DNA of 64,000 nt, from contig NZ_CP054919.1 in NCBI RefSeq assembly GCF_013364235.1, positions 3,462,103-3,526,102 of the forward strand, given 5' to 3'. The translations under genes and the position numbers were made by a program. The stretch comes from Kitasatospora sp. NA04385 (GTDB taxonomy: Bacteria > Actinomycetota > Actinomycetes > Streptomycetales > Streptomycetaceae). Below, piece by piece: positions 43,029-53,900 of this stretch. Every line of letters begins with the position of its first letter. Within the stretch, counting starts at the first letter, position 1. The notes under the pieces are model-generated. The model saw nothing but the letters and a program-made list of their open reading frames with translations. It did not search any database and had not been told where the DNA came from.

Positions 43029-46000
43029 GTGCCGAACATCTTCGACAACATCACCGTCGACACACGCCTCGGGCAGGCACTGCGTGAGTCCCTCAAAGAC
43101 TTCGACACGGTCGACATTGCCACCGGGTATCTCGACCTGCGGGGCTGGGACAGCTTTGCCGACATCCTCAACACCAAGGACCGAGCGGTTCTGGGTACCC
43201 GGCCGATGGCACGCGTACTCGTCGGGATGGTGGCACCATCTGATTCAGAGCAGCTGCTGGACATTTTGCAGGACCAGGTCCAGCCACCCGAGTACGGGGC
43301 CGATATCCACGACCGGGAACGGGCACTGGCCCGTCGCGACCAACTCGTCAAGCACCTGCGCACCCAACTGATGCGCGGCCTGGCCACTCCCACGGGCCAG
43401 GCGACACTGCAAACGCTCAAGCGCCAGTTGCGCGACGGAGTCGTCGCGATGAAGATCTTCACGGAGAGGCCCCTCCACGGGAAGACGTACATCTTCCACG
43501 CCCCCGCGAAGAAGCACGGATCCCGGTGGGCCTACGTCGGATCCTCCAACCTCACCGGGGCCGGCCTGCACCGCAACCTCGAGCTGAACATCGACGTGCA
43601 GGACTCCGACGCCACCGCCAAGCTAGCGACCTGGTTCGACCAGCGTTGGGACGACCGATTCTCCTTGAGTATTACCGAGGAGATCATCGACCTGATCAGT
43701 GACTCCTGGGCAGACGAAGACCAACCCAGCCCCTTCGAGGTATACCTGAAGGTCTGCCATTCTCTGGCCCAGGATGCCCGCGATGGGATGGGGTACGTCC
43801 TGCCGAAATCGATGAGCACCTTGCTGTTGGACTACCAGGAGAGCGCCGTCCGCACGCTCGCCCGGCGCATCGTGCGCCGTGGCGGAACTATGCTCGGCGA
43901 CGTCGTCGGTCTCGGCAAGACCCTAACCGCGGTCGCAACCGCCTTGATGCTGCAGGCCGCCGAGGATTACTCCACACTCGTGCTGTGTCCGAAGAACCTA
44001 GAGCCGATGTGGAAAGAGCATCTCGAGGCCTACGACATCAACGGCCGAGTTGTGCCCTACTCGATGGTCGACAGGGTCCTGCCCGAGCTCAAACGCTTTA
44101 ACCTCGTCATCTGCGACGAGTCGCACAACCTGCGCAATAACGGCACCGTCGCCTACGACGCCATCCATCAGTACATCCGCGCCAACGGTTCAAAAGTACT
44201 CCTGCTTACCGCCACGCCCTACAACCTCGCCTTCACCGACGTAGCCAATCAGATCGGCCTCTACATCGACGAGGACGAGGACCTAGGCATCGTCCCGACC
44301 GCAGCAATACTGGCCGACCCAAGCTTGAGCGCCAAGGTCGATGGCAAAATCAACACGCTCACTGCGTTCCGCCGCTCCGAAGAAGCCGAGGACTGGAAAC
44401 GGCTGATGAGCGACCACCTTGTGCGCCGCACCCGATCCTTCATTAAGCGCACAGCGAAGAAGGAACCGGTCACTGGCCCGGACGGCACCCAGACCGAGCG
44501 GGAGTACCTGCAGTTTGCCAGTGGCAAGAAGTTCCATTTTCCCACCAGGATTGCTACCCCGCTCAGCCACTCCTTCAGTGCTGATGACCCAGCAGCACTC
44601 ATGGAAGACGACATCACACTCGATGCGATCCGCGATCTAATCCTGCCCCGATACCGGCTGGCGGACTACGACAATCCCAAGGCTAAACATACTCAGGTCG
44701 ACACGAAGAATCTCGACGATATCCGCTCCGGCCGTGGCAACGTCAGCGGCTTCGTGCGAATCGGACTGTTCAAGCGGCTCTCCTCATCCGGGCACGCGTT
44801 CATCTTGTCTTTGCAACGCCAGCGGGCTCGCAACGAGCTGTTCATCCACGCTATCGACAATAATCTGCCGATCCCTTTGGGATCCTTCAGCGACAGGCAG
44901 ATCAGCATCATTGATGAGGACGTCGATGGCGACAGTGACCTTCATGGCAGCATTTCCACCCGATACCAGGCCCTGATGGCATCCCTACCTGCCAAGACCA
45001 AGTGGGTAAACAGCACGGTATTCAAATCCACACTGCGCGCCGACCTGGTTAAGGACAATCAGGCCATCACGGGCTTGCTCGATCGATTCGGCTACTGGGA
45101 CTCGACCCGCGACTCCAAGATCAACACCCTCGTGGACCTGCTCCGCAACCAGCACCCGGGCGAGAAGGTGCTCATCTTCAGCGAATACGTCGACACCGCA
45201 GACTACGTCGCCAATGCGCTGACTGAGGCTGGCATCGAGCACGTCGGCCTCGCGTCCGGCGACACGGAAAACCCGGCCGTGATCGCACGCCGGTTCGCTC
45301 CGGAATCCAACAAGCTCCCCGGGCAGGAGCACTCCGACGCAGTTGCGCTCACCGCCGGCCCCATCGATGTGCTCGTCGCCACTGACGTACTCTCCGAGGG
45401 CCAGAACTTGCAGGATGCGCACATCGTCGTCAACTACGACCTTCCGTGGGCCATCATTCGGATCATCCAACGAGCCGGGCGTGTTGACCGTGTCGGGCAG
45501 AAATCCGACACGGTTCACGTCTACCTGATCACCCATGAAAAGATCGAGCAACAGATCCAATTGCGGCAACGGATCAAGGCTCGCCTCGGCGCCTCAGCCG
45601 AAGCCTTCGGCTCCGACGAACAGTTCTTCGGTGGCGAGCAAGAGGTCAGAATCCTCGACGACTTCTACAACGGCCGGGTAACCGACGAAACTGACGACGC
45701 CGAGGGCGAGGCCGATGCCGTCAGCGAAGCCTGGCTCGTCTGGTCAAACGCCCAGGACAAGTATCCAGCGACCGCTGCGAAGGTCCTAGCCATGCAGGAT
45801 ATGGTCCACAGCACCCGCGAACAGTACCTGCACGAGAACCACGGCAGTGTCACCTGTTATGTGGCTACTGCCTCCGGCGTCGACGCCTTCGCCACGGCCA
45901 CAGCCACAGCCACAGGTGTCACCGAGAAACTACTTACCCCACTCGAGGCACTGCGCATCTTCCGCGCCATCCCGGACACTCCCACCGCTCCCCTGCGCGA

Positions 46001-46337
46001 GGATCACTTTGACCGGGAGAAGGCGCTTGTCCAAGGTCCGCTCCAAACCGAGACCATCACCGCCGGCAATCTCAAGGGTGTGCGCAAATGGGCCTGGCAG
46101 CGCCTCGGGGGAACCATCTTCGGCGAGAAAGCCGCGGACGCACTGAGTGCCCTGCATGAGCGACCGCTGACTGAGCACGCCACCATGCGCCTGACCCAGG
46201 CTCGTCGCAACAAGTACAGCCTCGACGATCTCGCTGACCTGATTGCGCAGCTTCACACCGAGGACCGGCTCGTCATCAGATCCACTGATACCGACACGAT
46301 CAAGATCGTCTGTTCGCTTGGAGTCCAGGAAGCATGA
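43029..46337 (+). CDS. PLD-nuclease / SNF2-type helicase fusion (restriction subunit)
   Basis: The 1102-residue protein has a phospholipase-D-like nuclease domain first (HGKTYIF and YVGSSNLTGAGL around residues 150-185). An SF2 helicase follows: Walker A GDVVGLGKTL (~295), DEAH-like ICDESHNLRNNG (~360), TATPYN, and C-terminal KVLIFSEYVDTADYV and IIQRAGRVDRVGQ. This is a DNA translocase with its own nuclease. GTG 43029 follows a GGGGAG site. It overlaps the methyltransferase gene by 4 bases (ATGA), which indicates a two-gene restriction-modification-like defence unit. Codon GC is lower than in the chromosome part. Confidence 0.85.
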   Translation: MPNIFDNITVDTRLGQALRESLKDFDTVDIATGYLDLRGWDSFADILNTKDRAVLGTRPMARVLVGMVAPSDSEQLLDILQDQVQPPEYGADIHDRERALARRDQLVKHLRTQLMRGLATPTGQATLQTLKRQLRDGVVAMKIFTERPLHGKTYIFHAPAKKHGSRWAYVGSSNLTGAGLHRNLELNIDVQDSDATAKLATWFDQRWDDRFSLSITEEIIDLISDSWADEDQPSPFEVYLKVCHSLAQDARDGMGYVLPKSMSTLLLDYQESAVRTLARRIVRRGGTMLGDVVGLGKTLTAVATALMLQAAEDYSTLVLCPKNLEPMWKEHLEAYDINGRVVPYSMVDRVLPELKRFNLVICDESHNLRNNGTVAYDAIHQYIRANGSKVLLLTATPYNLAFTDVANQIGLYIDEDEDLGIVPTAAILADPSLSAKVDGKINTLTAFRRSEEAEDWKRLMSDHLVRRTRSFIKRTAKKEPVTGPDGTQTEREYLQFASGKKFHFPTRIATPLSHSFSADDPAALMEDDITLDAIRDLILPRYRLADYDNPKAKHTQVDTKNLDDIRSGRGNVSGFVRIGLFKRLSSSGHAFILSLQRQRARNELFIHAIDNNLPIPLGSFSDRQISIIDEDVDGDSDLHGSISTRYQALMASLPAKTKWVNSTVFKSTLRADLVKDNQAITGLLDRFGYWDSTRDSKINTLVDLLRNQHPGEKVLIFSEYVDTADYVANALTEAGIEHVGLASGDTENPAVIARRFAPESNKLPGQEHSDAVALTAGPIDVLVATDVLSEGQNLQDAHIVVNYDLPWAIIRIIQRAGRVDRVGQKSDTVHVYLITHEKIEQQIQLRQRIKARLGASAEAFGSDEQFFGGEQEVRILDDFYNGRVTDETDDAEGEADAVSEAWLVWSNAQDKYPATAAKVLAMQDMVHSTREQYLHENHGSVTCYVATASGVDAFATATATATGVTEKLLTPLEALRIFRAIPDTPTAPLREDHFDREKALVQGPLQTETITAGNLKGVRKWAWQRLGGTIFGEKAADALSALHERPLTEHATMRLTQARRNKYSLDDLADLIAQLHTEDRLVIRSTDTDTIKIVCSLGVQEA

Positions 46338-49108
46338 CCGACCCTCTGATTGCACGCGCCGAGCAGCACGACTACCAGCGGCTGTTCATCGAAGACCTCA
46401 ACTGGTCCCGGCCCGACCATGCCCCGGTCACCTATAGCGCAGACGGTCACGCGCTGACCGCTACAAACGTCTCCTCGTACAAGGGGCTCCGCGTCTGGGT
46501 AGTCAACCAGAAGCCCGGATCAAAACTCGAAGCCGCCCTCGACCAACTCATCGCCAAGTCCTCCACTGATCGCCTCGTCATCTTCCACGACGGCAGCGAG
46601 CAGGTCTGGCGCTGGCCTGTCCGACGCGCCACTGGCGGCTCCACCACAACGAGGCTCAGCCGCCATCTCCACCGCAACGGCGACCCTGATCCTCGGTTCT
46701 CGGCCAAGCTCGATGCCATCCGCCTCCCATTCGACGTATCTCTCGACCCGAACGCTGTTTTGGCCAAGGTCCGTTCCGCATTCGACGTCGAGGCCGAGAA
46801 CGAAACCCGGCACGCATCCAAGCTCATGGCCCGCCTTTACACCTCGATGGAGCAGGCATACGGGGGCGACCATGACCACAGGGATCGGGACCATCAAATC
46901 TCCGTCACCCTTGCCAGGATCCTCTTTCTGATGTTCGGCGATGACACGGACATGTGGCGTGAGAACCTATTCCGGGACTTCATCTACGAGCACACCAGCT
47001 CGGACGGATCGGATATAGGCGCGCAGCTGACCGGCCTGTTCGAGTACCTCGACACGCCACCAAGCAAGAGGTTCGGACCAAATGGCGATTTCAATGGGTT
47101 CCGGTATGTCAATGGTGGAATCTTCCGTGAACGACTCGCCCTGCCGATCCTCAACCCTGAGTTCCGCAACGTCATCCTCGAAGCCTGCGACAGGGACTGG
47201 GCCACTATCAGTCCCGCCATCTTCGGGTCAATGTTCCAGTCCGTGCGCGATGCCCAAACTCGCCGCGACCTCGGCGAGCACTACACGTCGGAAGCGAACA
47301 TCCTCAAAACTCTCAACCCGCTTTTCCTTGATGAGCTACGCGCGGAGTTCGAGCACATCAAAACCCTCGGCAAGTACGAAGCCGACCGGCTTCGCAAGCT
47401 GCGCGACAAGCTCGGCCAGATCCGCTATATGGATCCTGCCTGCGGGTGTGGAAACTTCATCATCGTTGCCTATCGGGAGCTACGCGATCTCGAACTTGCC
47501 ATCATGGAAAGGCTCCAAGAGATTACTGGCGACGGGCCAATGCTCCTCGCAAATATCGGCCTAAAGGTCACTCTTGACCACTTCTTCGGCATTGAGATCG
47601 ACGAATGGCCCGCCCGCATTGCCGAAACCGCCATGTTTCTCATTGACCGTCAGTGCGACCTCAAACTCACTGTCAGCCTCGGCTGGGCTCCTGATCGCCT
47701 CCCCATCCAAGAGCAGGCCACAATCGTCAGCGGCGTCAGTGCCCTGAGCATGGACTGGGCCACCGTTTGTCCCCCGTCTGGCGATGTTGTAGTTGCCGGC
47801 AATCCCCCCTTCCTTGGCGACCACACTCGAACGAGAGAGCAACTAGCGGAGCTGCAGGCGGTCTGGGGTGGGGACAAAGTACTCAGCCGGATGGACTACG
47901 TGACGGGCTGGCATGCCAAAGCACTTCATTACTTCGCAGAACACGACGGGCTTTGGGCCTTCGTAACAACTAACTCAATTACCCAGGGCGACCAGGTACA
48001 CCGACTCTTTTCGGAAGTATTTGCTACTGGATGGAAGATCAAATTCGCCCACCGCACCTTCGCGTGGACCTCGGAGGCGGCAGGGGCCGCAGCCGTGCAT
48101 TGCGTCATCATCGGCTTTACTAGACGGATCACATCTAAGCCCCGACTATTCGATTACGCCTGGCTTAAGGCCTCCCCGCAGGAAGCAGCTGTCCAGAGCA
48201 TCAATGCTTACCTCGTTGACGGGCCAAACATCCTGGCAGCAAAGCGGACCAATCCCCTATCTCTGGATATGCCAGAAGTCGTCAAGGGCTCAATGGCCAC
48301 CGACGGAGGGCATCTTGTTGTTGGGCCAGAAGATTATGCAAGGGTCGCGGCGGACCCAATTGCATCTCGCTTTCTTCGCCCGTATGTAGGTTCGAAAGAA
48401 CTAATCAATGGAAAGGAGCGGTGGTGCCTGTGGCTCGTGAACGCAACGCCAGCCGAACTCAATTCGAGTTCAGAGTTGAGGCGACGAATCGAAGCCGTAC
48501 AACAGACGCGCCTTGAAAGCAGGGCCACAACTACCCGAAACTACCCACATCATCACCTGTTTCGCCAGTTTGGAATCACCGCCGACGTACCGATTGTTTG
48601 CATCCCTGAAGTTTCCAGCGAGAACCGTGATTATCTGCCTGTCGCCCACCTTTCGGGTGGAACGATCATCAGCAACAAGGTCTATGGAGCCGTCGACCCC
48701 AGTGGACTTGTCTTCGCGATCGCCTCTTCTGCCATGTTCATCGCTTGGATGAAGACTGTTGGTGGACGGATGAAGTCTGACCTATCGTTCTCCAGCACGA
48801 TCACGTGGAATAACTTCCCCCTGCCGCCGCTTGACGCGCCCACGCGCGACTCGATCTCGCGGGCAGGAGTAGCCATCATTGGAGCTCGAGCGCTCAGGGC
48901 TGATCTATCACTCGAAGAGCACTACAGGCCCGGAGTCATGCAGCCGGAAGTATCCGAAGCGCATCAACGACTGGACTCAATCGTGGATCGAACCTTCGGC
49001 ATCCGCGATGACAGGCCGAGCCTCCTGCGTCGCCAGGAGGCCCTGTTTGCAATGTACGGCGACCTCACAGCACCACTCTTCGCCGGCATCACAAGGAAGA
49101 AGCGGTAA
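46334..49108 (+). CDS. MmeI-like DNA methyltransferase (specificity/modification subunit)
   Basis: The 924-residue protein has SAM motif I MDPACGCGNFIIVAYRELR (~residue 372) and catalytic motif VVVAGNPPFLGDH (~489), the N6-adenine NPPF type in the MmeI/type IIG arrangement. A C-terminal target-recognition part follows (RPYVGSKELINGKERW; TWNNFPLPPL). The N-terminal ~100 residues hold no obvious nuclease motif, so cleavage must come from the coupled PLD-helicase. It probably protects host DNA at a specific sequence. The region 46.3-49.1 kb is clearly AT-richer than the rest of the window, indicating transfer. Confidence 0.87.
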   Translation: MTDPLIARAEQHDYQRLFIEDLNWSRPDHAPVTYSADGHALTATNVSSYKGLRVWVVNQKPGSKLEAALDQLIAKSSTDRLVIFHDGSEQVWRWPVRRATGGSTTTRLSRHLHRNGDPDPRFSAKLDAIRLPFDVSLDPNAVLAKVRSAFDVEAENETRHASKLMARLYTSMEQAYGGDHDHRDRDHQISVTLARILFLMFGDDTDMWRENLFRDFIYEHTSSDGSDIGAQLTGLFEYLDTPPSKRFGPNGDFNGFRYVNGGIFRERLALPILNPEFRNVILEACDRDWATISPAIFGSMFQSVRDAQTRRDLGEHYTSEANILKTLNPLFLDELRAEFEHIKTLGKYEADRLRKLRDKLGQIRYMDPACGCGNFIIVAYRELRDLELAIMERLQEITGDGPMLLANIGLKVTLDHFFGIEIDEWPARIAETAMFLIDRQCDLKLTVSLGWAPDRLPIQEQATIVSGVSALSMDWATVCPPSGDVVVAGNPPFLGDHTRTREQLAELQAVWGGDKVLSRMDYVTGWHAKALHYFAEHDGLWAFVTTNSITQGDQVHRLFSEVFATGWKIKFAHRTFAWTSEAAGAAAVHCVIIGFTRRITSKPRLFDYAWLKASPQEAAVQSINAYLVDGPNILAAKRTNPLSLDMPEVVKGSMATDGGHLVVGPEDYARVAADPIASRFLRPYVGSKELINGKERWCLWLVNATPAELNSSSELRRRIEAVQQTRLESRATTTRNYPHHHLFRQFGITADVPIVCIPEVSSENRDYLPVAHLSGGTIISNKVYGAVDPSGLVFAIASSAMFIAWMKTVGGRMKSDLSFSSTITWNNFPLPPLDAPTRDSISRAGVAIIGARALRADLSLEEHYRPGVMQPEVSEAHQRLDSIVDRTFGIRDDRPSLLRRQEALFAMYGDLTAPLFAGITRKKR

Positions 49109-49312
49109 TGCCCGTCGAAGCTGTGCCGCACGCCACTCCCTCCCCTGCCTCGCGGGGGACCGCTGCTGAACCGAGGTCACCATATTGAGCTGCCCCGGGA
49201 CAACGATCAGCAGCGTCAGCTGCATTGAGTTTTTCGTGATCCAGCGTCAGCGCAGCAGATCCCCGATCATCCTGACGACCGCGCCGCATCCCGTAGCGGC
49301 TCGCTCCATTAG

Positions 49313-50968
49313 CCTCGATCTTTCATGACGGTCCGTCAGTTCGCTGGCGGGCCGTTATGAGGCTCTGGGCCGGCGGTAGGCATGCCTGTGGTCCGGCTGT
49401 CGCGCCGGATGGGCGCCGGGTTCCACGGCTCCGGCAAGGGGAATCTCGTCGGGACGGGATGTCGTTGCTGGTCAGCCGGGGTGGGGCAGTGCTTGCAGTC
49501 GCTCGAACGCGGTGGTGATCGTCTGGGTCCACGGCCAGTGACGGGCAAGGCGGAGCCAGCGGCGCCGGCCCGTGGTGACGAGCCGGCCCGCGGTGGAGAA
49601 GAGGCGAAGTCGCAGGCGTTTGGGCTCCCAGCGCCGGGCGGGCCCGTCCAGGGCGAGCATCGGCATCCAGGCCAGCAGGTCCAGGGCAAGCTGGACGACC
49701 TCCAGCCAGATCTGGTTCTGGGCCGAGTCGTGCAGGGGCAGGTTGCGAAGGCCAGTGTCACGGGCAGCGCGGATGCGGTCCTCGGCCCTGGCCCGCTGGC
49801 GGTGCCGCAGCTCAAGGGCCGCGATCGCTGTGCCGATGGTGCTTGTGGCGAAACAGGTGATCCGCATGCCGTCGGCGTCGGTGATGCGCAACTGGGCTCC
49901 GGGGTGCGGATGTTCCTTGCGGACGATCAGCCGCATGCCCTTCGGCCAGCCCTTGAGGACGTCTCCGGCGAGCTCTGCGACCCAGGCGCCGTCGCGCACG
50001 GAGCCGTCCGGCTCGATCGCGGGTGTCCAGGCGGAGGTGGGTATGAGGAGGACGGCCCGGTGGATCGCCTCGGTAATGACCATTCCGACCGAGTAGGACA
50101 GCCACCGTCCCCGCTTGGTCAGCCAGTTGAGGAACTCGTGGGTGCCGCCACCTGAGTCGGTGCGGATCAGCGTTCGTCGCCCGCGCCGGTGCTGCTTCGG
50201 CAGCTGGGCCAATGACAGGCGGGCAGTTTCGATGTGGTGGGTGGCGGTGTTGCTGCCCGCGTTGCCCGGCCGCAGCAGGCCTGCGACCGGCTCGCCCGAG
50301 CCTGGTCGGCCGTGGTCGACGAACGCGACCAGCGGGGGGTGGCCGAAGGTTTTCTTCCAGGTCGCGGTCGCGTCCTGCTTCTCGGAGTGGGCCAGGACCA
50401 GCACGCCGTCGATGTCCACGACCACCTCGCCGCCCGCGTTCGGCGCCGCGTCACCAGCCAACCTCCATACCTGCTCGCGGACTTCGGCTCGCGCTCGCCG
50501 CACGGCCGCCAGTGCCCGGGGGCCGGCTGCGGCGAGCGCGTCGACCAGCCGGGAGACGGTAGGGTCCGAGGCGACCCGACCGAACAGGGCGGGCTCGGCC
50601 CGCAGCACCGCTACGTCGGCCAGGCAGTCCCCGCCCAGCGCGACCGCCAGGGCGAGGTCGAGTAGGACCTTGCCCGGATCGTGCACAGCCCGAGGCTTGC
50701 GCCACGGCTCCAGCGCTGCCGATAACGCCGTATCCAGGCCGATCCGACGGACGGTCTCCACCAGCAGCACCCCGCCTGCCTGCGACACCACACCTCCGCC
50801 GGAGCCCCGGACGCGGACACACGGATAGGACCGACTACGCTTCTTCACCTGGAGAGTGCTTCTTTCACTGCGACGACAGGACCCTAGACAAGCCCTATCG
50901 TCCCAGGTCAGAGGCACTCTCTTGCGTTCTGGCGAGCAGTCAGGTCATCACCTCGCGAAAGCCCGAGG
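49313..50968 (-). mobile_element. IS1380-family insertion sequence with TTAG target duplication
   Basis: The ends are inverted: CCTCGATCTTTCATGA at the left and, complemented, CCTCGGGCTTTCGCGA at the right. Direct TTAG copies flank them at 49309-49312 and 50969-50972. Length of about 1.66 kb fits IS1380. The right copy of the duplication contains the stop codon of the pPIWI-RE gene, so that gene stays complete. The gap 49109-49308 before the IS holds no supported gene. Confidence 0.82.
49472..50848 (-). CDS. IS1380-family transposase
   Basis: The 458-residue DDE transposase has VVVDIDGVLVLAHSEKQDA, TWKKTFGHPPLVAFVDHG, LLRPGNAGSNTATHHIE, LIRTDSGGGTHEFL and RGRWLSYSVG, a set typical of IS1380 proteins in Streptomyces. 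GTG 50848 is chosen as the usual start; a longer frame upstream lies outside the conserved part. It is uninterrupted, so the element may be active. Confidence 0.9.
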   Translation of the reverse strand: MKKRSRSYPCVRVRGSGGGVVSQAGGVLLVETVRRIGLDTALSAALEPWRKPRAVHDPGKVLLDLALAVALGGDCLADVAVLRAEPALFGRVASDPTVSRLVDALAAAGPRALAAVRRARAEVREQVWRLAGDAAPNAGGEVVVDIDGVLVLAHSEKQDATATWKKTFGHPPLVAFVDHGRPGSGEPVAGLLRPGNAGSNTATHHIETARLSLAQLPKQHRRGRRTLIRTDSGGGTHEFLNWLTKRGRWLSYSVGMVITEAIHRAVLLIPTSAWTPAIEPDGSVRDGAWVAELAGDVLKGWPKGMRLIVRKEHPHPGAQLRITDADGMRITCFATSTIGTAIAALELRHRQRARAEDRIRAARDTGLRNLPLHDSAQNQIWLEVVQLALDLLAWMPMLALDGPARRWEPKRLRLRLFSTAGRLVTTGRRRWLRLARHWPWTQTITTAFERLQALPHPG

Positions 50969-53900
50969 TTAGGGCAGCGGTACCGACGAATCAGCGGCAG
51001 CGTCGAAGAACACGGGTGGATCAGGCGAGTCGAGCGGGTCGAGCGCAGTCTGCGCCGCCAGGCCGGTGGCCTGGTCCTCTTCGGCGCGGGTCGGCAGTAC
51101 GTACTCCTGTGCGAGTCCTGCAAGATGGAGCGCGAGCGGATGGGCGAGTGCCTCCGGGTAGTCCGGGGGCTGGCGATGCAGGTGGGCGACCAGAGCAAGG
51201 CTCTGCGGATCGTCGCCATCCTCGGGGTGGCAGCCCAGGACCGCCAGCTCGATCAGGCCGGGCATCCAGCCGGGGATGCCGGTGTCGAGTGTGGGCTCCC
51301 CCTTCCGCTTTCCGAGAGTGATCGGACGTGGAGCGAGCTTGTCCGCCTGGACGGCGGAGGTGCGGAACTGGACAGGCTTCGGCGTCGTGCTGTAAAAAAC
51401 TCGGCCACCGGAAGCGTCCTGGGGAACCCACAGGTGCGAGGCGATGCCGTTGTGCCCTGTCCCGGTGTTGACGCCCCACCACTGCGGGGTCTCCCGGCTC
51501 TGCCCTGTGCGGACGCGCAGCAGCCGGAGGTCCGGATGGAGTGGACGGGCGGGCGCGAGGCCGTCGCGGATGCGGTCCGGCTCCGTACGACCGTCCTGGA
51601 GCCAAGTCCAGTGCGAGCGCGCGTTCACTGCGTCGACCATCAGGATGGTGGGGGCGCTTCGCAGCGAGGCGCGTACCCGCTGCAGCCACTCTTCGGCCTC
51701 ACGTCGCTGCCTTTCCCGATCCGCACGCCGACCGGCACGCCGCCCCGTCCGCGCGTCGCCGTCGCGCAGTGCGGGCACCGGGGCGGCGACCTCCGCCATG
51801 CGGGTCAGCCGGGTCAGCAGGACCGGGTAGGGCACCCAGGCCCCTGCACCCTCGTCCGCGTCCGCGTCCCAGCCCTCCACCCTAGCGAGCCCGCTACCCG
51901 ACGAACTCGGAGTGATCAGCACGGCGACTGGCACGTGCGCGGCCCAACGCGCCCGGGTGGTCTGGTTCTTCCGAACCATCCAGACGGCGGCGAAGCGGGC
52001 GCCGGCTGGCACGCCCTCGGTCAGCCCGTGTTCCGGGTGGACCCGGGCGCCGAGCTGGCGCAGGCCGTCATCCCAGGCCATTGAGGTGCGATGAGGCATG
52101 TTCGACACGGAGTTGTAGCCCTTGAGCTTCTGCGGTGTGGCGACGAACTGGCTGACGAAGCCAGCCCTGGCGCAGCCGAGGCGCAGGGCGAACTTGGGGT
52201 CGGCACCCGCGGCGAAGTCCTCAGCGCGAGACAGCTCGACCAGCACCAGCCCGGGTTGCTCGCCATCGCGGTCCCGCTGGAGCCAGCGGGCCGTCAGGTC
52301 ACGTCGGACACGGACCGCCGCGTCGATCGCCTCCCGGGAGCGGGCTGCGTTCTCCGGTAGTTCCAGACCCGCGACCAGTGAGACGCCAAGGCGTTCGCCG
52401 GTGCGCACCACCGGGCGAAGACACCGGATCCGGACGGTGAGCTCAGGCGTCTCCCACTCGTGCACAACAGGCACGCCGGGCTCGGCGGCCTCGTAGGCGT
52501 CCTCGCCGAAGGACCCGCCATCGCCCTTAAGCCCGAGTCGCGCGCAGAGGGCCGCCAGCGCGGCCTCACGCAGGTCCGCCGTCTGCCAAAGCAGCCGGGC
52601 CTCGAAGAGCGGCCGGTCCGCCGGGGCGCCGGGGGAGCCTGGCTCGGTGGGCTGGGCGAGCTGCGAGATCGCGTAGACAAGCGCGACCCGTCGTTCGGTG
52701 CAGCGGCGAGCTTCCTCCTCCTCGCGCTCCTCCTTCTTCACCGCGGCCGGTGGGGCGTTGAGTGGACGCGGGCCGGCGAGCCCGGTCGGGACGAGCGCAG
52801 CCGTAGTCCGGAGCTCGGGCGGCAGCGCTTGCTCAGCCCACTCGGTGAGTTGAGAGCACTGGTGCGGCATGAAGCCGACCTTGACCTCATGGCGGCCCAT
52901 GGCGTTGCGGTGGACTACCGCGGCGCGTGCGTCGCGTCTGAGCCAGCTCTCAGGATCGGCGAGCAGCGCGTCCGCGTCGGGGAATGGTTCGCTGATGGCG
53001 AGGCCGTCCAGCAGCCGCGCCGGTCCGTCCGCGGACCAGCCGTCAGCGAATCGCTCCTTCTGCCGGTCATAGCTGCGTGCCAGCCGGGCGACGGCGAAAC
53101 GCTCACTCAACGGCACGCCCGGCAGGACCGGGACCGGAGGACGCAGCAGGACCGTCGTATCCGAGCCCCAGGGCAGCCGGAGCCGACCGGTCCCCGGCGC
53201 CACCCGAGTCGCCCAGCGCCGGATGGACCAGTGCAGGTGGAACCGAGGGAGCGGATGGAAGGGCACGGTCTGCAGAGTGATGTTCAGCACCACGGAGAAC
53301 CACCAAACGCCCTGGCCCGGTTCGGGTTCGTACGGCAGCGGCTGCGAGACGAGCTCGGCACCGCGGTCCCGCTGGCCGCGCGGCATGGCCCGGAAACGCA
53401 AGTGGCCCCCCTCGTAGGGGTAGGGCCCGAGCGCCAGCACCCGGCGGGCCAGCCAGTCGGTGGCGAGGGTGAACTGATGCGGCTGCGGCGCGGCAGTACC
53501 GCCGGGTGTTGGCATGGTGCGGAGCAGCTCCCAATCCGCCACCGCCCAGGCTGGCGGGTGGGCGCGCAGCTCGGCCCGGGTGTCGCGGAGCAGGTCGCGG
53601 TGCTCTGGTTCGGGGCGCAGCTCGCCGAGCCACCGGTCCAGCAGCGGGGTGAGCACAGGCGTCGGCAGCGGATCGGGCGCGTCGTCGGGCAGCAGCAGCC
53701 AGGGCGCGGGGCTGACCAACGCGCGTTCCTCCGACGGACGGTCGTACGGGCGGGGCAGCACCAGGATGTCGGGCGCGTACGCCTGGAGCACGGCTTCGAG
53801 CGGGCGCGTCGGCACCTGCCGCCAGGGCTCGGCGTCCGCCGCGCGGCCGGCGTTGCACAGGTCCAAGACAGCGGCCCGCCAGGACTCAGGGAAGGAGATG

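Noticed and set aside
43029..49108. DISARM system (drmD, drmMI)
   Set aside because: A helicase and a methylase are present, but no DUF1998 protein or separate drmA, drmB and drmC genes; the PLD domain is fused to the helicase.
49108..49188. 26-codon frame overlapping the methyltransferase stop
   Set aside because: No ribosome site of its own, no recognisable motif and poor codon pattern; likely chance.
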